From positions 220,405 to 284,404 of the forward strand of contig VXBP01004075.1 in the NCBI GenBank assembly GCA_013400115.1: 64,000 bases of DNA. The letters run 5' to 3'. Below, piece after piece: positions 44,510 to 55,045 of this stretch (positions are counted from its first letter, which is position 1; every line of letters starts with the position of its first letter). This stretch comes from Rhinopomastus cyanomelas (Eukaryota > Chordata > Aves > Bucerotiformes > Rhinopomastidae). The notes beneath the pieces were generated by a model. The model saw only the letters and a list, made by a program, of their open reading frames with translations, ran no database searches and had not been told where the DNA came from. The position numbers were made by a program, and so were the translations under genes.

Positions 44510-44741
44510 TAGGAGGTTCCACATAACTATGAGAAGGAACTTCTTCCCAGTGAGGGTGACAGAGCACAGGAAAGGGCTGCCCAGGGGGGTTGTGGAGTCT
44601 CCTTCTCTGGAGATCTTCAAGACCCACCTGGATGTGTTCCTGTGTGACTTGGTCTAGGTGATCCTGCTGTGTCAGACGGATTGGACTGGATGATCTTTCA
44701 AGGTCCCTTCCAATCACTAATAATTCTATGATTCTATGATT
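44510..44741 (+). mobile_element. CR1 3' fragment (group A)
   Basis: The plus frame reads RRFHITMRRNFFPVRVTEHRKGLPRGVVESPSLEIFKTHLDVFLCDLV without a break to the ORF2 stop, followed by a tail with octamers. A relatively young copy, strongly 5'-truncated. Confidence 0.88.
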
Positions 44742-45249
44742 TCAGGGATCCTGAGAGAAATAAACAAAAGCCCAGCCGATGTAACAACGTTATATCAGGT
44801 CTCACCAACCTGTCTTCGGATTTAGCCTTGATGCTCTAAGTGGTCTCATTCCCTGGTTTATTTTGACACTCTCTGCAGCCTCTGTTTTTATATACTTACC
44901 CATTATTAGTTCACCCCTTGTAATTACTCCTCAGTTTTGGCTGGGATGCTGTAACAACTCACAAGAGTTCAAGCATGAAGTGGTCACTGTGGACCCTTTT
45001 TGGGACACATCTTCCTTAAATAATTTTTTCCAAGTTCTGAGATGTGCTTATTGCAATTTTGATTGTGTTTCCATCATGTTTATGTCTTTCCCTCATTTTA
45101 CAGACTTTATTGTTCTCAGTTGAGAAACTGGAATGGGAAGGAGAAGAAGAGGAGAGGGGTGAATTGCAGTGTTAACTAAAGAGATGTTTGAAATGGTCCA
45201 AAATCCTTTCAGTCATCCAGTAGGACTCTACGTATGAATCATATGAATC
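44742..45249. other. Unique intergenic DNA
   Basis: An 86-codon plus frame (44863-45123) has no recognisable motif. No gene called. Confidence 0.45.
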
Positions 45250-45279
45250 GAGATGTGGATCCTGCACTCACAGAGATGT
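45250..45279 (-). repeat. Second copy of the shared CR1 3' flank
   Basis: Matches 2721-2750 with two substitutions and lies in the same position relative to a minus-strand CR1. Further outward the two loci diverge at once. Confidence 0.65.
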
Positions 45280-45690
45280 CATAGAATCATCAGGGATCAG
45301 AAGGGACCTTGAAAGATCATCCAGTCCAATCCCCCTGCCACAGCAGCATCGCTTAGACCCAATCACACAGGAACACATCCAGGCGGGTTTTAGATATTTC
45401 CAGAGAAGGAGACTCCACAACCATCCTGGGCAGCCCCTTCCAGGGCTCTGTCACATCACCATGAAGAAGGTCCTTCTCATTTTGATGTGGAACCTCCTCT
45501 GTTCCAGCTCACACCCACTGCCCCTCATCTTATCATTAGATGCCACTGAGCAGAGCCTGGCTCCATCCTCCAGACACCCACCCTTCACATATTTATAGAC
45601 ATTAATGAGGTCACCCCTCAGTCTCCTCTTCTCCAAGCTCAAAAGACCCAAAGCTCCCTCAGCCTTTTCTCATCAGGGAGGTGCTCCACT
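45280..45690 (-). mobile_element. CR1 3' portion (group A)
   Basis: Tail with the AGGGATCAGAAGGG variant shared only with the copy at 2751. The ORF2 terminus is readable as LLSLEKRRLRGDLINVYKYVKGGCLEDGARLCSVASNDKMRGSGCELEQRRFHIKMRR (45451-45651). The last 40 codons are frameshifted. Confidence 0.87.
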
Positions 45691-45903
45691 CCCAAATAAC
45701 CTTATGGAACACCAAATTCACAGACTTTGGGTGCTGCAACCTTGGTCGCTACTGCAAAACCAGTTTGACCAAGGCAAATGAAAACTGAAGAGAACCTCAG
45801 AGCTTTGCTAAATATTAAATCCTTGTCCTTTTTGAAGTCAATGAGAGTATCACCTTCAAATGTGCCAGAACTTCTTTCCTAGAACTGTTTGTCTCTCTAC
45901 TGT

Positions 45904-46093
45904 GACAAACAGTGGTAGTTGAGTCACCATCCCTTGATGAGTTTAAAATATGCTTAGATCATAGAATCATTAGGGATTAGATAGATGTAGAGTTGGGGTT
46001 TATGGTTTAGGGATGAACTTGAGTAGGGTTGATGGTTGGACTCGATGATCCCAGGGCTCTTTTCCAACCTGAATGATTCTGTGATTCTGTGAA
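45904..46093 (+). mobile_element. CR1 3' fragment (group D) with a 17-bp micro-insertion
   Basis: The group D terminus GAGTCACCATCCCTTGATGA and tail GTTGATGGTTGGACTCGATG, ending in two octamers. It is interrupted at 45960-45976 by a tiny group A tail. Confidence 0.82.
45960..45976 (-). mobile_element. Minimal 17-bp CR1 tail insertion with 6-bp target duplication
   Basis: CATAGAATCATTAGGGA is the extreme 3' end of a group A CR1 in inverted orientation. TTAGAT flanks it on both sides (45954-45959 and 45977-45982), and removing insert plus one TTAGAT restores the group D order. It looks like target-primed reverse transcription that stopped almost at once. Confidence 0.75.
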
Positions 46094-47148
46094 ACTATGA
46101 ATTGGCAGAGCTCATGGCTCAGCTTTACACTAGAAGGAAGCTCTGTGCAGTTGTAGTTCTTCTACCTGTGGAAATATTTCACCTCTTTGCTAAAAATCTT
46201 TGCAGCAAAATGTAGGAGGTGGCACAGATAGACTTGATGATGTTACTAGGCCAGTCAAAAAATAACTCTTCCAATCGTGGCTGGAGAGTAACTGTCTAAC
46301 CCTAACCCAGATGTCACCAACCTGAGACCGATCCAGCCCTCTGTCCAAACCCAGAGCAACATCTCACTTGGGTTTCCTGGTTCTTTTTTGATAGTTAATT
46401 TCAAAGTGCATCTCTTTGTCCTGTGAATGGATGTGTTTGGCAAAGAAATTACAAGCAGCTACCACCGAGCACAGCTGTTCATTGTCATCATCAATAGCAA
46501 CAAATATCATCAGTCCAAAGCAAGATCACTCCTCTAAGGGGCAAGTGTATTTAGCCATCACTCAAAATCCTCCGCCTGATCTCGTTGCGAGTTCAGTAAC
46601 TCGCTGTTTTGCCAGTGGGGCTGAGAGAAGTTTCTTTGCTGTGATGGATGCATTTGCCATTCCTCACCATACCGGTTCTCCCCTCCCCTCCAGCTGTTTT
46701 GCTGTGGCACAACATCCAAGAGCCATGAATCTTGCAGTATCCTAGCAGCCTGGTCTGCAACATTCCAGCTTGACAAAATCAGAGCCGATAACTCAAACAA
46801 GCTAAAACACCAAATGGGGAGGAATCAAAGGAGACTTCTCATTAGAGGCATCGACTATTGGGAAACCTGGGAGATAAATGCTGATCCAGTTATCATCCCT
46901 GTCAAATCAGAAAGTGTCAGTGGTATCGACTGCATCATTATAATTGGATTAATTGCAGTTGCATCTCTCTAGATACTTAGAGATTTGTATTTATTAGGCC
47001 TTGTTTCTATTGCCATCAAGATGAGGTTTTGCCACCAGGCCCTCTGAAGTTTAGTTTGTTAGGTAGATTTTTTTTTAATCTGGGTTGAATGTTTTGCCAA
47101 AAGATGCTGGTCTGGAAAATTAATCTCTGCTTGTCCATGCAAACAGAT
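46094..47148. other. Unique DNA, candidate conserved noncoding element
   Basis: 46820-47000 is repeat-free with homeodomain cores (TATAATTGGATTAATTGCAG) and retained CpGs (GGCATCGACTATT, GGTATCGACTGCATC). A 109-codon plus frame at 46416-46745 has no recognised domain. No gene called. Confidence 0.42.
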
Positions 47149-47226
47149 CACAGAATCACTGAAGCATTACGGGTTGGAAGGGACCTCCAAAGATCCTTTA
47201 GTCCAATCCCCTGCCACAGCAAGATC
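47149..47226 (-). mobile_element. CR1 tail (group A)
   Basis: GATCACAGAATCACTGAAGC through CTGCCACAGCAAGATCA. It lies head-on against the chimeric B/A element that follows. Confidence 0.82.
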
Positions 47227-47624
47227 AAAAGGCTGGGGAGGGGCTTTTTAGGATGTCAGGTAGCGACAGGACTAGGGGCAATGGAGCAAAGCTGGAGATG
47301 GGGAGATTTAGAGTGGATGTGAGGAGGAAGTTCTTCACCGTGAGAGTGGTGAGAGCCTGGAATGTGTTGCCCAGGGAGGTGGTTGACGCCCCATCCCTGG
47401 AGGTGTTTAAGGCCAGGCTAGATGGGGCTCTGCCGAGCCTGGACTAGGGTGGGGTGTCCCTGTCCATGGCAGGGGAGTTGGAACTGGATGATCCTGTGGT
47501 CCCTTCTAACCCTGACTGACTGTGTGACTTGGTCTAGGTGGTCCTGCTGTGGCAGGGGGATTGGACTGGATGATCTTTTGGGGTCCCTTCCAATCCCTAA
47601 TGATTCTATGATTCTATGATTCTT
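47227..47624 (+). mobile_element. Chimeric CR1: group B terminus with appended group A tail
   Basis: The plus frame 47253-47447 reads SGSDRTRGNGAKLEMGRFRVDVRRKFFTVRVVRAWNVLPREVVDAPSLEVFKARLDGALPSLD uninterrupted to its stop. The B 3' UTR follows (GGGGAGTTGGAACTGGATGA, CTTCTAACCCTGACTGAC). At about 47520 it passes without an octamer run into TGTGTGACTTGGTCTAGGTG and a full group A tail with three octamers. This is the best preserved copy of the double-tailed structure. Confidence 0.83.
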
Positions 47625-47706
47625 TCAGCTGAAGTATAACTGCATCGCTTGGAGTCTGAGTCCAGGTAGGCTACAACATTGGTAACTTCTCTATGTTCAA
47701 AAGATG

Positions 47707-47785
47707 ATAGAATCACAGAATCATCAAGATTCAAACAAACCTTCAAGTTCATCAAGTCCAACCATCAAGATACACTTGATCTGAG
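47707..47785 (-). mobile_element. Old CR1 tail
   Basis: ATAGAATCACAGAATCATCA then CATCAAGTCCAACCATCAAG, a diverged classical avian tail on the minus strand. Confidence 0.65.
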
Positions 47786-48093
47786 CCCTGTGCAGCAAGA
47801 GTACTGAAACCATGAGGTCTAAAACAGAATCCACCCCTTTCTGCCCAGTGCAATCCTGTTTGCTGGCGGAGGAAAAGAATGATTGTCCTTTGAAGAAACC
47901 ACGACCATGCAGTTTGCTGTCAGAGTTTGAAAAAGAACACTTGCATAATTCACTGTCTCTGGTTGCAAAACCTCAGCAAGGGACATGTTTCTACTTCCTG
48001 ATCACTGTCTCTCGAACAAAACCCACACATACCAACTGTCTCATCATTAAAGTCGAGGACACAGCAACCCGTCGCTGTTGAATCACAACATGG

Positions 48094-48173
48094 TGTGCCT
48101 GCTCTGGCAGGGGGATTGGACCAGATGATCTTCCGAGGTCCTTTCCAATCCCTAATGTTCTGTGAGTCTGTGA
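48094..48173 (+). mobile_element. CR1 tail (group A)
   Basis: GTGCCTGCTCTGGCAGGGGG through TTCTGTGAGTCTGTGA. About 80 bases. Confidence 0.84.
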
Positions 48174-49672
48174 ACAGGAGATGAGTAAAGGCACTTCGTG
48201 ATGGCCTAGCATTTGTATCTTCAGCTTGCAATAGAAGCAGGCATGGTGCTTTCAGGGAATAGTCAGACAGACCCTTCTGCACCCAGAACAATGACACCTC
48301 CCAACGATTCCATCGATCTCCTAATAGCTCTGCTTTCTCTTTCTTTTTTTTATAATGTGGTACAACTCATATAACAATAATAATTACCTCACAAGAAAGA
48401 TATGAAGCTTAATTAAATAAAAGCTGCTTATCAGAAACTCAGAGCATGTGCAGAGCCTGTTTGTTATAGTCTCTCTGCTGTCAAGCTTTTCTGCAGATCA
48501 AGCCTGGTCTGTACAAGAAGTGATGTGAATCATCTGTATCTAAAGACAGATGACTCACTCGAGGCAGAGCCATCCAAGACCACAAAAGAGGCATTATTGT
48601 GATAATGAGAGATTTATAGTGGAGACACAGGGAGGAGGATCTCCTGCTTCTTCTCATGTAGCCCCTGCTCAAGGCCCCTACACAATCTCCTTAAAAATGC
48701 ACCTAAGTTTTGCTCCAACACCATGACTGGAAAGGACTAGCCAGCAATTCGTGGAAGATAGAAAGCAGATGAGCCTCAGCCGTTTTTACACCTAAACTCA
48801 AACCAGACTTCGTCAGGTTCCTCTAATGTTCTTTCACTGCTGGTTGCAAGCTGAGACTGGAAGTGGAAATGCCAAAGCATCCCAAAGACAGGCAGCATTG
48901 TGATGAGATAAGAAGCAGATGTTGAAGAAATCTCTGAAGATATTATCCTCTCATAGAAATATCTGACCTTTTCTTAGACAAGTCGAGTCCAAGGCTTCAA
49001 CAAGCAGGTGTCCTCAGCCTCTACTCCCAAAGAACTCTGTTTATAATGTCTCTTGTGTTATATCAAATAGCTTCATAGTCATCTGATATATCCTGGAGCA
49101 TCTCAAAGAGACCATAACCCTACCTCAAGCCATCGGAGTACCTTGGGCAGTGTACATGCCCCACTGAAGATGAGTTTAAACACACAGTTTAAAGTAGTGG
49201 ACCTCTTTGAAAATCATGACCCCTTCATTAGCCATCTTTAAGATGGGGCCCTACACTGATATCAAAGTATTGGGGGAAAAAAAGGTCAAGCATCCTTGAG
49301 AGAGTGAGAGATGCATTTTGCAAGGACAGGCAAGAGGATTTGGCAGCCCTCTGGCAATCCCACTACTCATCCAGGGTATAATTCTCGACAGCAGCACGTT
49401 GCTGCCCCACTGGATTTCAGCATCATTTAACTGATCCTCCATGATTTTGGAAAGTAGAGAGAATGAGGGACAATTGAGTGGAGTTGAGAGGAGACCAAGA
49501 TCCATCTCCGTCCTGTATCACTGCCTTTCTTTGTGATCTTAAATAGGATGTTGGTCCTGAATTCTTCATATGGTTTAATGTCACTGGAATCTGTCAGTAA
49601 ATTGTAAATATAAAAAAAAACCCTGTAAGTTGTAAATCAAAGATGGTCAAACAGAGAAATTCATTATATTGC
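48174..49672. other. Unique intergenic DNA
   Basis: About 1.5 kb in which I recognise no repeat family, gene or RNA. AT-rich near 48350-48420. Confidence 0.48.
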
Positions 49673-49738
49673 CTGTGGCAGAGGGATTGGACTAGATGAA
49701 CTTCTGAGGGACCTTCCAATCCCTATGATTCTATGATT
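49673..49738 (+). mobile_element. CR1 tail (group A), about 65 bases
   Basis: TGTGGCAGAGGGATTGGACT through ATGATTCTATGATT. Severe 5' truncation. Confidence 0.8.
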
Positions 49739-49778
49739 TTTTAATGGAAACTGTAGGTGGGATGGGTGCTTGAAGTCT

Positions 49779-50278
49779 TGATGAGTGATATCTTACGGAG
49801 AGAGTTTGAGAGAGTTGGGGCTGTTTAGTTTGAGGAAGAGGAGGCTGGGGGGAGACCTCATCACTCTCTACAACTGTCTGAAAGGACATTGTGGAGCTGT
49901 TGGTGCTGGTCTCTTCTCACAGGTCATTAGCGACAGAAGCAGAGGGAAGGGCTTGAAGCTTCAGCAGGGAAGGGTTAGACTGGACATCAGGAAGCAATTC
50001 TTCCTGGAGAGAGTGGTCAGGCCCTGGACTGGGCTGCCCAGGGTGGTGGTTGAGTCCCCATCCTAGACATGTTTAAAAGTCACTTGGATTTGGTGTTAGC
50101 GGATCTGTTTTAGGGGTGAACTTGTAGAGTAGGGTTGATGGTTGGACTCGATGACCCCAAGGGTCTTTTCCAGCCTGAATAGGGATCTGGTTTAGGGTTG
50201 ACCTTGTAGAGTAGGGTTGATGGTTGGACTCGATGATCCCAGGGGTCTTTTCCAGCCTGAATGATTCTGTGATTCTGT
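49779..50278 (+). mobile_element. CR1 3' portion (group D) with a duplicated 3' UTR
   Basis: The ORF2 terminus is readable at 49785-50066 (GESLRELGLFSLRKRRLGGDLITLYNCLKGHCGAVGAGLFSQVISDRSRGKGLKLQQGRVRLDIRKQFF...VVVESPS), then frameshifts. The 3' UTR beginning GGATCTG occurs at 50101 and again at 50183, an 82-base step. The first copy lacks terminal octamers and the second ends in two. Confidence 0.87.
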
Positions 50279-51383
50279 GAAGTCATGCTGAAGACCTCAA
50301 GGTACAGTGATCACCCGCTGCACTAACTGCAAGTTCCCTAGCTCAGAGAGAAAACCAGCCAGATGTCCATCTCAGCTACCTCAAACTCTAATTTTAGGGC
50401 TATTTACCTCAGGATTTATCTGCCTTCTTCACTGTGTACAACAGGAATCCAAAGCTATCTCCTTAGATTGAGATTCTACCTTGTAGACACGTAAATTCCT
50501 CCTGAACAATAAGCACCAAGGCATAATTCAACATGTTAATCTCTACCCAGAAAGCTGGCTGCCAGCATCTTCTGGCAAGATAGTTACAATAAGGTATTTG
50601 TTCATTAAAAAACCCCCTCTTTTTTAAAGAAAAATAACATTTTTAGGAATTAATGGGTTACATTTTACATTTTATGGGTCTACAAGGAGCTAACAGAAGG
50701 TAACGTTTCGACTAAAGAGGTTTTATAAGGGCAATCAAACTAAATGGATATTAAACGAGGCTACTGTAAACACATTCATCAGATATTATTTCTTTTTACG
50801 TGGGGCACTACCTTTATTGTTGCTGTTCACCTGAATACTGGCATCTTTTTTGCCTCTAACTCTCAGAAAAAAATCCCAGGCTGCGATTCGTAGCAGGCAA
50901 TTAATTAATTAATTACGGCTCAAACTCATTTTCTTGGATAGAAAAGTACCTGATGGGTTCCCCGAGGCTCAGAGTCCCTTATGGTTAGAGAATAAGTGGG
51001 TGGAAAAATGAAATCCTTTTGCTGCCTGCTTTACCCCCAAGAAGACACTGAGGCAGTGCACCACGGGGTTCAGGCTGCAATTTTTCATCCCAACCCATTG
51101 GACCAGTTGCTTGTGGAGGCTGCGGGTCTCTGTGGATGCTGAAGGAAAGGTTCATGAAATGAAGAGCAGCTTCAAACTCCACTAAAACAAAATATAAATA
51201 GATGCTTCACTCCTGTTTATTAAAGCCAAAAGGAATTTGGAGACAAACTTCAGTTTAATTTCCTAAAGAGCTGGAGCTTTCTCAGTAGATTTGAGACACC
51301 TGCATTTCTAAAGCATGCTCAGAGCTCACCTTACTATGACCTGTGGTGGAACCAGCCACACTTAGGTACCTGGACTCAACCCA
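50279..51383. other. Unique DNA, candidate conserved noncoding element
   Basis: 50580-50960 is repeat-free, AT-rich, with TTAATTAATTAATTACGG and CpG-bearing words (GGTAACGTTTCGACTAAAG, TTAAACGAGG, TTTTTACGTGGGGC). No gene recognised. Confidence 0.42.
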
Positions 51384-51492
51384 CCCGGAGATGTTCCTGT
51401 GCAGCTCGATCTAGGGATCCTGCTCTGGCAGGGGGATTGGACTGAGTGATCTTTCAAGGTCCCTTCCAATCCCTAATGCTCTGTGATTTGGT
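51384..51492 (+). mobile_element. CR1 tail (group A)
   Basis: ACCCGGAGATGTTCCTGTGC through TGCTCTGTGATTTGGTG. A deletion removed part of the segment before ATGTTCCTG. Confidence 0.83.
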
Positions 51493-52475
51493 GGTACTGT
51501 GATCCATCTTCTAGGTGTGGGACCAGTACAAAAGGTGTAGGAACCTCCAGACGGTGGTTCACTCACTCCTCAAACAGGTTGCTAATTGATTAACCCAGAC
51601 TAGCTGCCTAATCTGTAGACAATCAACACGAAGTGAGGTAAATCCCTTCACACACAGTCAGTTACTGCTGACTCACCCAAGTTCAATCAATCTCTTTTAG
51701 TACCAACTCAACCAGACCCCTTGTTTCAGACCAGAATAAACATCTCCAGTAACAACCAAAACCAAAGTATGAATTATCAACACGAACACTCGTTTCCATG
51801 AAAAATAAGAAAAGAAATCCCTGTTTTCTGAGGCAGCTTGGCTTAAATCTAACACCCAGCTGACCTCTGCACCAGCCTTGGGAAGTTTCCATTCCAACAA
51901 GGGCTTTGGGGACACACGCCAAGAACCTACACCCAGTGCCTCCAGTTGGCAGGAGGCTGGCGGGGATACAACCCTCCGTGTTAACAATGATGCTTTCTCT
52001 CTACACCTACAGTAAACCCTGTGTGTGTCAACACCCTTGTTAGAACAGCTTTTTGAATCTGACTCACAATCTTCATGAATGCATAAAAAGTTCCAGATGT
52101 TAAAATGTCCCAGGACGTGCATTTTAACCAACTCTGTTCTGCGCTCGTGGCCTGGCACGCGAAGAGGGCATCTTGATTAGAAGTGCTGGCACGCTTAGTG
52201 CTTCGGGTTTCCTGCTTCCCACTGAGTGGTATTTGCCATGGAATGACTAGTCTTTGTGCTATTTGTTACTGGCACGGTGCTCCTGGGAGCTGGGATGCTC
52301 TGGAAATTCCTTTTTGTTTTTCATCGGGGAGCTGGAGAGTCGAAAAAATAAAGGAAGACAACAGGGGGTGGGGAAGCGGTCAGAGATCCTACAGGTGCAA
52401 GAAGAGAGACATTGAGGGGAGGAAGAAAAAGGGTGAAAATCTGGTTTGCCTTCTCTGCCCCTGCAGGTAGTGATC
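51493..52475. other. Unrecognised DNA
   Basis: A 153-codon minus frame (51697-52158) has no recognisable domain, and its codons do not resemble any family I know. I do not call it a gene. No repeat recognised. Confidence 0.4.
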
Positions 52476-52669
52476 AGGGGAGTTGGAACTGGATGATGCT
52501 GTGGTCCCTTCTAACCCTGACTGACTCTGTGACTTGGTGATCCTGCTGTGGTAGGGGGATTGGACTGGATGATCTTTCGAGGTCCCTTCCAATCCCTAAT
52601 GATCTTATGATTCTATGATTCCATGATCTTTTGAGGTCCCTTCCAATCCCCAATGACTCTATGATTCTA
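52476..52669 (+). mobile_element. Chimeric CR1 tails: B end, A tail, then a partial third tail
   Basis: The group B end GGGGAGTTGGAACTGGATGA...CTTCTAACCCTGACTGAC is followed by a group A tail (52528-52623) with octamers, and then by another copy of the last 45 bases of an A tail (TGATCTTTTGAGGTCCCTTC...GATTCTA, 52624-52669). Three 3' ends in a row on one strand. Confidence 0.78.
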
Positions 52670-53078
52670 AGGAATCATAGGTCTGTGCGTAGCTGCTCTT
52701 CACCATTGGTGTGTCTGTTTGCAAAGCCCTTTGCACTGGTGCAAAGTCACTGTTTGCTTTAACTTTTTAAGAGCCAGAAACCCCTGTAGCCATTTGCTGT
52801 TATTAACAGTGAGCATGTGTGCTCCACCAGAAAAGCCTGGGAGGCACAGCCTGCAGGCTGTTACAGCCTCAGACCTCATTAGAAGAGAAGTGTCTTGGAT
52901 GATGTGCATGGGAATTATCATAAAGGCTTAGCAGAGTTGAAGTTCAGGGTTTGTAGCTGGGTCTGACCTCACTCCTATTGCTACACCAGTGACACTTTGC
53001 TGATTTGAGTTTGGCTACTGAATATAACCAAGTAAATCTTAGGTGCCTTCTTCTGAGTCCCCTCTTTACTCCGTTCTG

Positions 53079-53289
53079 AAGTTTAAGGCCGGGCTGGATG
53101 GGGCTCTGGCCAGCCTGGTCTAGGGTGGGGTGTTCCTGCCTGTGCTGGGGGTATTGGAACTGGATGATGGTTCCTTCCAGCCCTGAGTGATTCTGATTCC
53201 ACAGCTTCTCCAGTGAAGTGATCCTGCTGTGGCAGAGGGATTGGACTAGATGATCTTTCAAGGTCCCTTCCAATCCCTGATGATTCTAT
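53079..53289 (+). mobile_element. Chimeric CR1: group B end, spacer, group A tail
   Basis: AGTTTAAGGCCGGGCTGGAT...CCTTCCAGCCCTGAGTGATT (B) leads through a short spacer containing CACAGCTTCTCCAGTGAAGT into the A tail GATCCTGCTGTGGCAGAGGG...GATTCTATGG. The spacer and both junctions match the inverted copy at 1181-1605. Confidence 0.78.
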
Positions 53290-53486
53290 GGAAAAGACCT
53301 TTAAGATCAGCAAGTCCAGCCTTCCTTCCAGCACTACCAGGTCACCACTAAACCATGCCCCTCAGCACCAGGTTCACATGTGGTTTAAATATATCCAGGG
53401 ATTGTGACTCCACCACTGCCCTGGACAGCCTGTTCCAATGCTTGATAACCATTTCAGTGAAGAAATCATTTCTGACACAACCTAAG
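53290..53486 (-). mobile_element. Old CR1 3' fragment (classical avian type)
   Basis: GACCTTTAAGATCAGCAAGT, CACCACTAAACCATGCCCCT and GACTCCACCACTGCCCTGGA form a typical older CR1 terminus on the minus strand. Confidence 0.75.
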
Positions 53487-54268
53487 TACAGGCACAGGAT
53501 TCAGGTCTTTTCCAGGTGGTGGGAATGTGGCCTCATGCTCCATGATTTTGGCTAATGGTGGCAGAGCAAGGGCAGATAAAGGACAGGTGATGGAGAGCAC
53601 TGTGGCAATATAATTAATGCTTAAAGACTGGAGATGCACGAACACCTGAGTAGCTTGAACCCTTTGGCTTTCTGATATTTAGATAAGCAATCTAACCTAA
53701 TGCATCTCAAACAGGGCAGCAATTTGTTCGGATTGGAGGTGTTGACCTGACTTGAACCTAATGGGAAGAATGAATTCACTTCCCCTAGCTTTAGCCCTCA
53801 GAAAATTAGACACCTGTCTACACTATTTAATCAGATCCTCTTCTCGGTGAGGGAGAAAGATGCAAACCTCTAGAAATGGCCTGATCATCCCAGTATAAGT
53901 GAGATGAAGTGCTCTCTGGAGAACTGGAGGATCCTGTCTGCTTCCATTGACTATTGAGAGATGGTCAACAGCTCCGACAAGTCGCTTAGATTAGGTACCT
54001 ACCATCTAGACGTTTAACATTACGTGAGATTGATCTACCTCCCAGATATTGGGTATCTCCTCAGAAAACTCCTGAGTGCTGGTGCAGTAACAAATGCTGC
54101 TTTTTCATATTTATGCTTCCCAGAAGCAAGTTTTGATTTGCTGGGGTAGCTCTTTGCTTCAATGACAACTCATTGTTGTTCTCCTCTTCCTGTGCCTCAA
54201 CACACACACACGTGTGTTTGAGCATGCATATGCATCATGCACGTCTGAACGTGTTGCATCTGCAGCTT
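53487..54268. other. Unrecognised DNA, possible ancient repeat
   Basis: 53800-54010 contains TTAGACACCTGTC and TTAGATTAGGTACCTACC words reminiscent of ancient amniote repeats with inverted TAGGNACCTA-type cores, but it cannot be assigned. A CA/TG stretch with ACACGTGTGT lies near 54200. No gene recognised. Confidence 0.38.
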
Positions 54269-55045
54269 GATCACAGAATCCCAGAACATTAGGGATTGGA
54301 AGGGACCTTGAAAGATCATCTAGTCCAATCCCCTGCCACAGGAGGATCACCTAGACCAAGTCGCACAGGAACACATCCAGGTGGGTCTTGAAGATCTCCA
54401 GAGAAGGAGACTCCACAACCCCCCTGGGCAGCCCCTTCCAGTGCTCTGTCACCCTCACCGGGAAGAAGTTCCTTCTCAGATTGATGTGGAACTTCCTCTG
54501 TTCCAGCTCATACACATTTCCCCTTGTCCTATCATTAGATGACACTGAGAAGAGCCTGGCTCCATCCTCCTGACACCCCCCCTTTCCATATTTATCAGCA
54601 TTAATGAGGTCACACCTTAGTTTTCTTTTTTCCAAGCTATGGACACCCAGCTCTCTCAGCCTTTCCTCATCAGGGAGACACCCCACTGCCTTCATCATCT
54701 CTGTGGCTCTGCGCTGGGCTCTCTCCAGCAGTTCTATGTCCTTCTGGAAGTGAAGAGCCCAGAACTGGGCATAATATTTCAGATGCCATCTCACCAGTGC
54801 AGAGTAGAGGGGGAGGAAGGCCTCTCTTGATCTACTAACTACCCTGCTTCTGGTCCACCCCAGGATGCTGTTGGCCCTCTTGGCCACAAGAGCACCTTGC
54901 TGGCTCCTGACCACCCTGTTGACCACCAAGACCCCAGGTTCCTTTCTCCTACACTGCTCTCCAACAGTTCATTCTCCCCCCTGTCCTGCTCCCTGAGGTT
55001 TTTCTTGCCCAGATGCCAGACTCTACATGTGGCCTTGTGTTTAAC
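54269..55045 (-). mobile_element. CR1 3' portion (group A), long and well preserved
   Basis: About 775 bases from the tail at 54269 to upstream ORF2 sequence near 55045 (CTTGCCCAGATGCCAGACTC). It contains the longest uninterrupted native ORF2 relic in the window, so it is probably among the youngest insertions. Confidence 0.92.
54351..54929 (-). pseudogene. CR1 ORF2 C-terminal relic, 192 codons open to the native stop
   Basis: CR1 ORF2 encodes an endonuclease-reverse transcriptase that copies CR1 RNA at the target site. Only its C-terminal part is present. The frame reads QQGALVAKRANSILGW, SRSREAFLPLYSALVRWHLKYY, FQKDIELLERAQRRATEMMKAV, RLRELGVHSLEKRKLRCDLINADKYGKGGCQEDGARLFS, KFHINLRRNFFPVRVTEHWKGLPRGVVESPSLEIF and ends HLDVFLCDLV at the native stop. 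The RT catalytic motif and endonuclease are missing through 5' truncation, and the first Met is internal to ORF2, so no autonomous activity is expected. Confidence 0.88.

Noticed and set aside
51697..52158. 153-codon minus-strand frame
   Set aside because: No recognisable domain, no repeat family match, and nothing to separate it from chance in a 64-kb vertebrate window.
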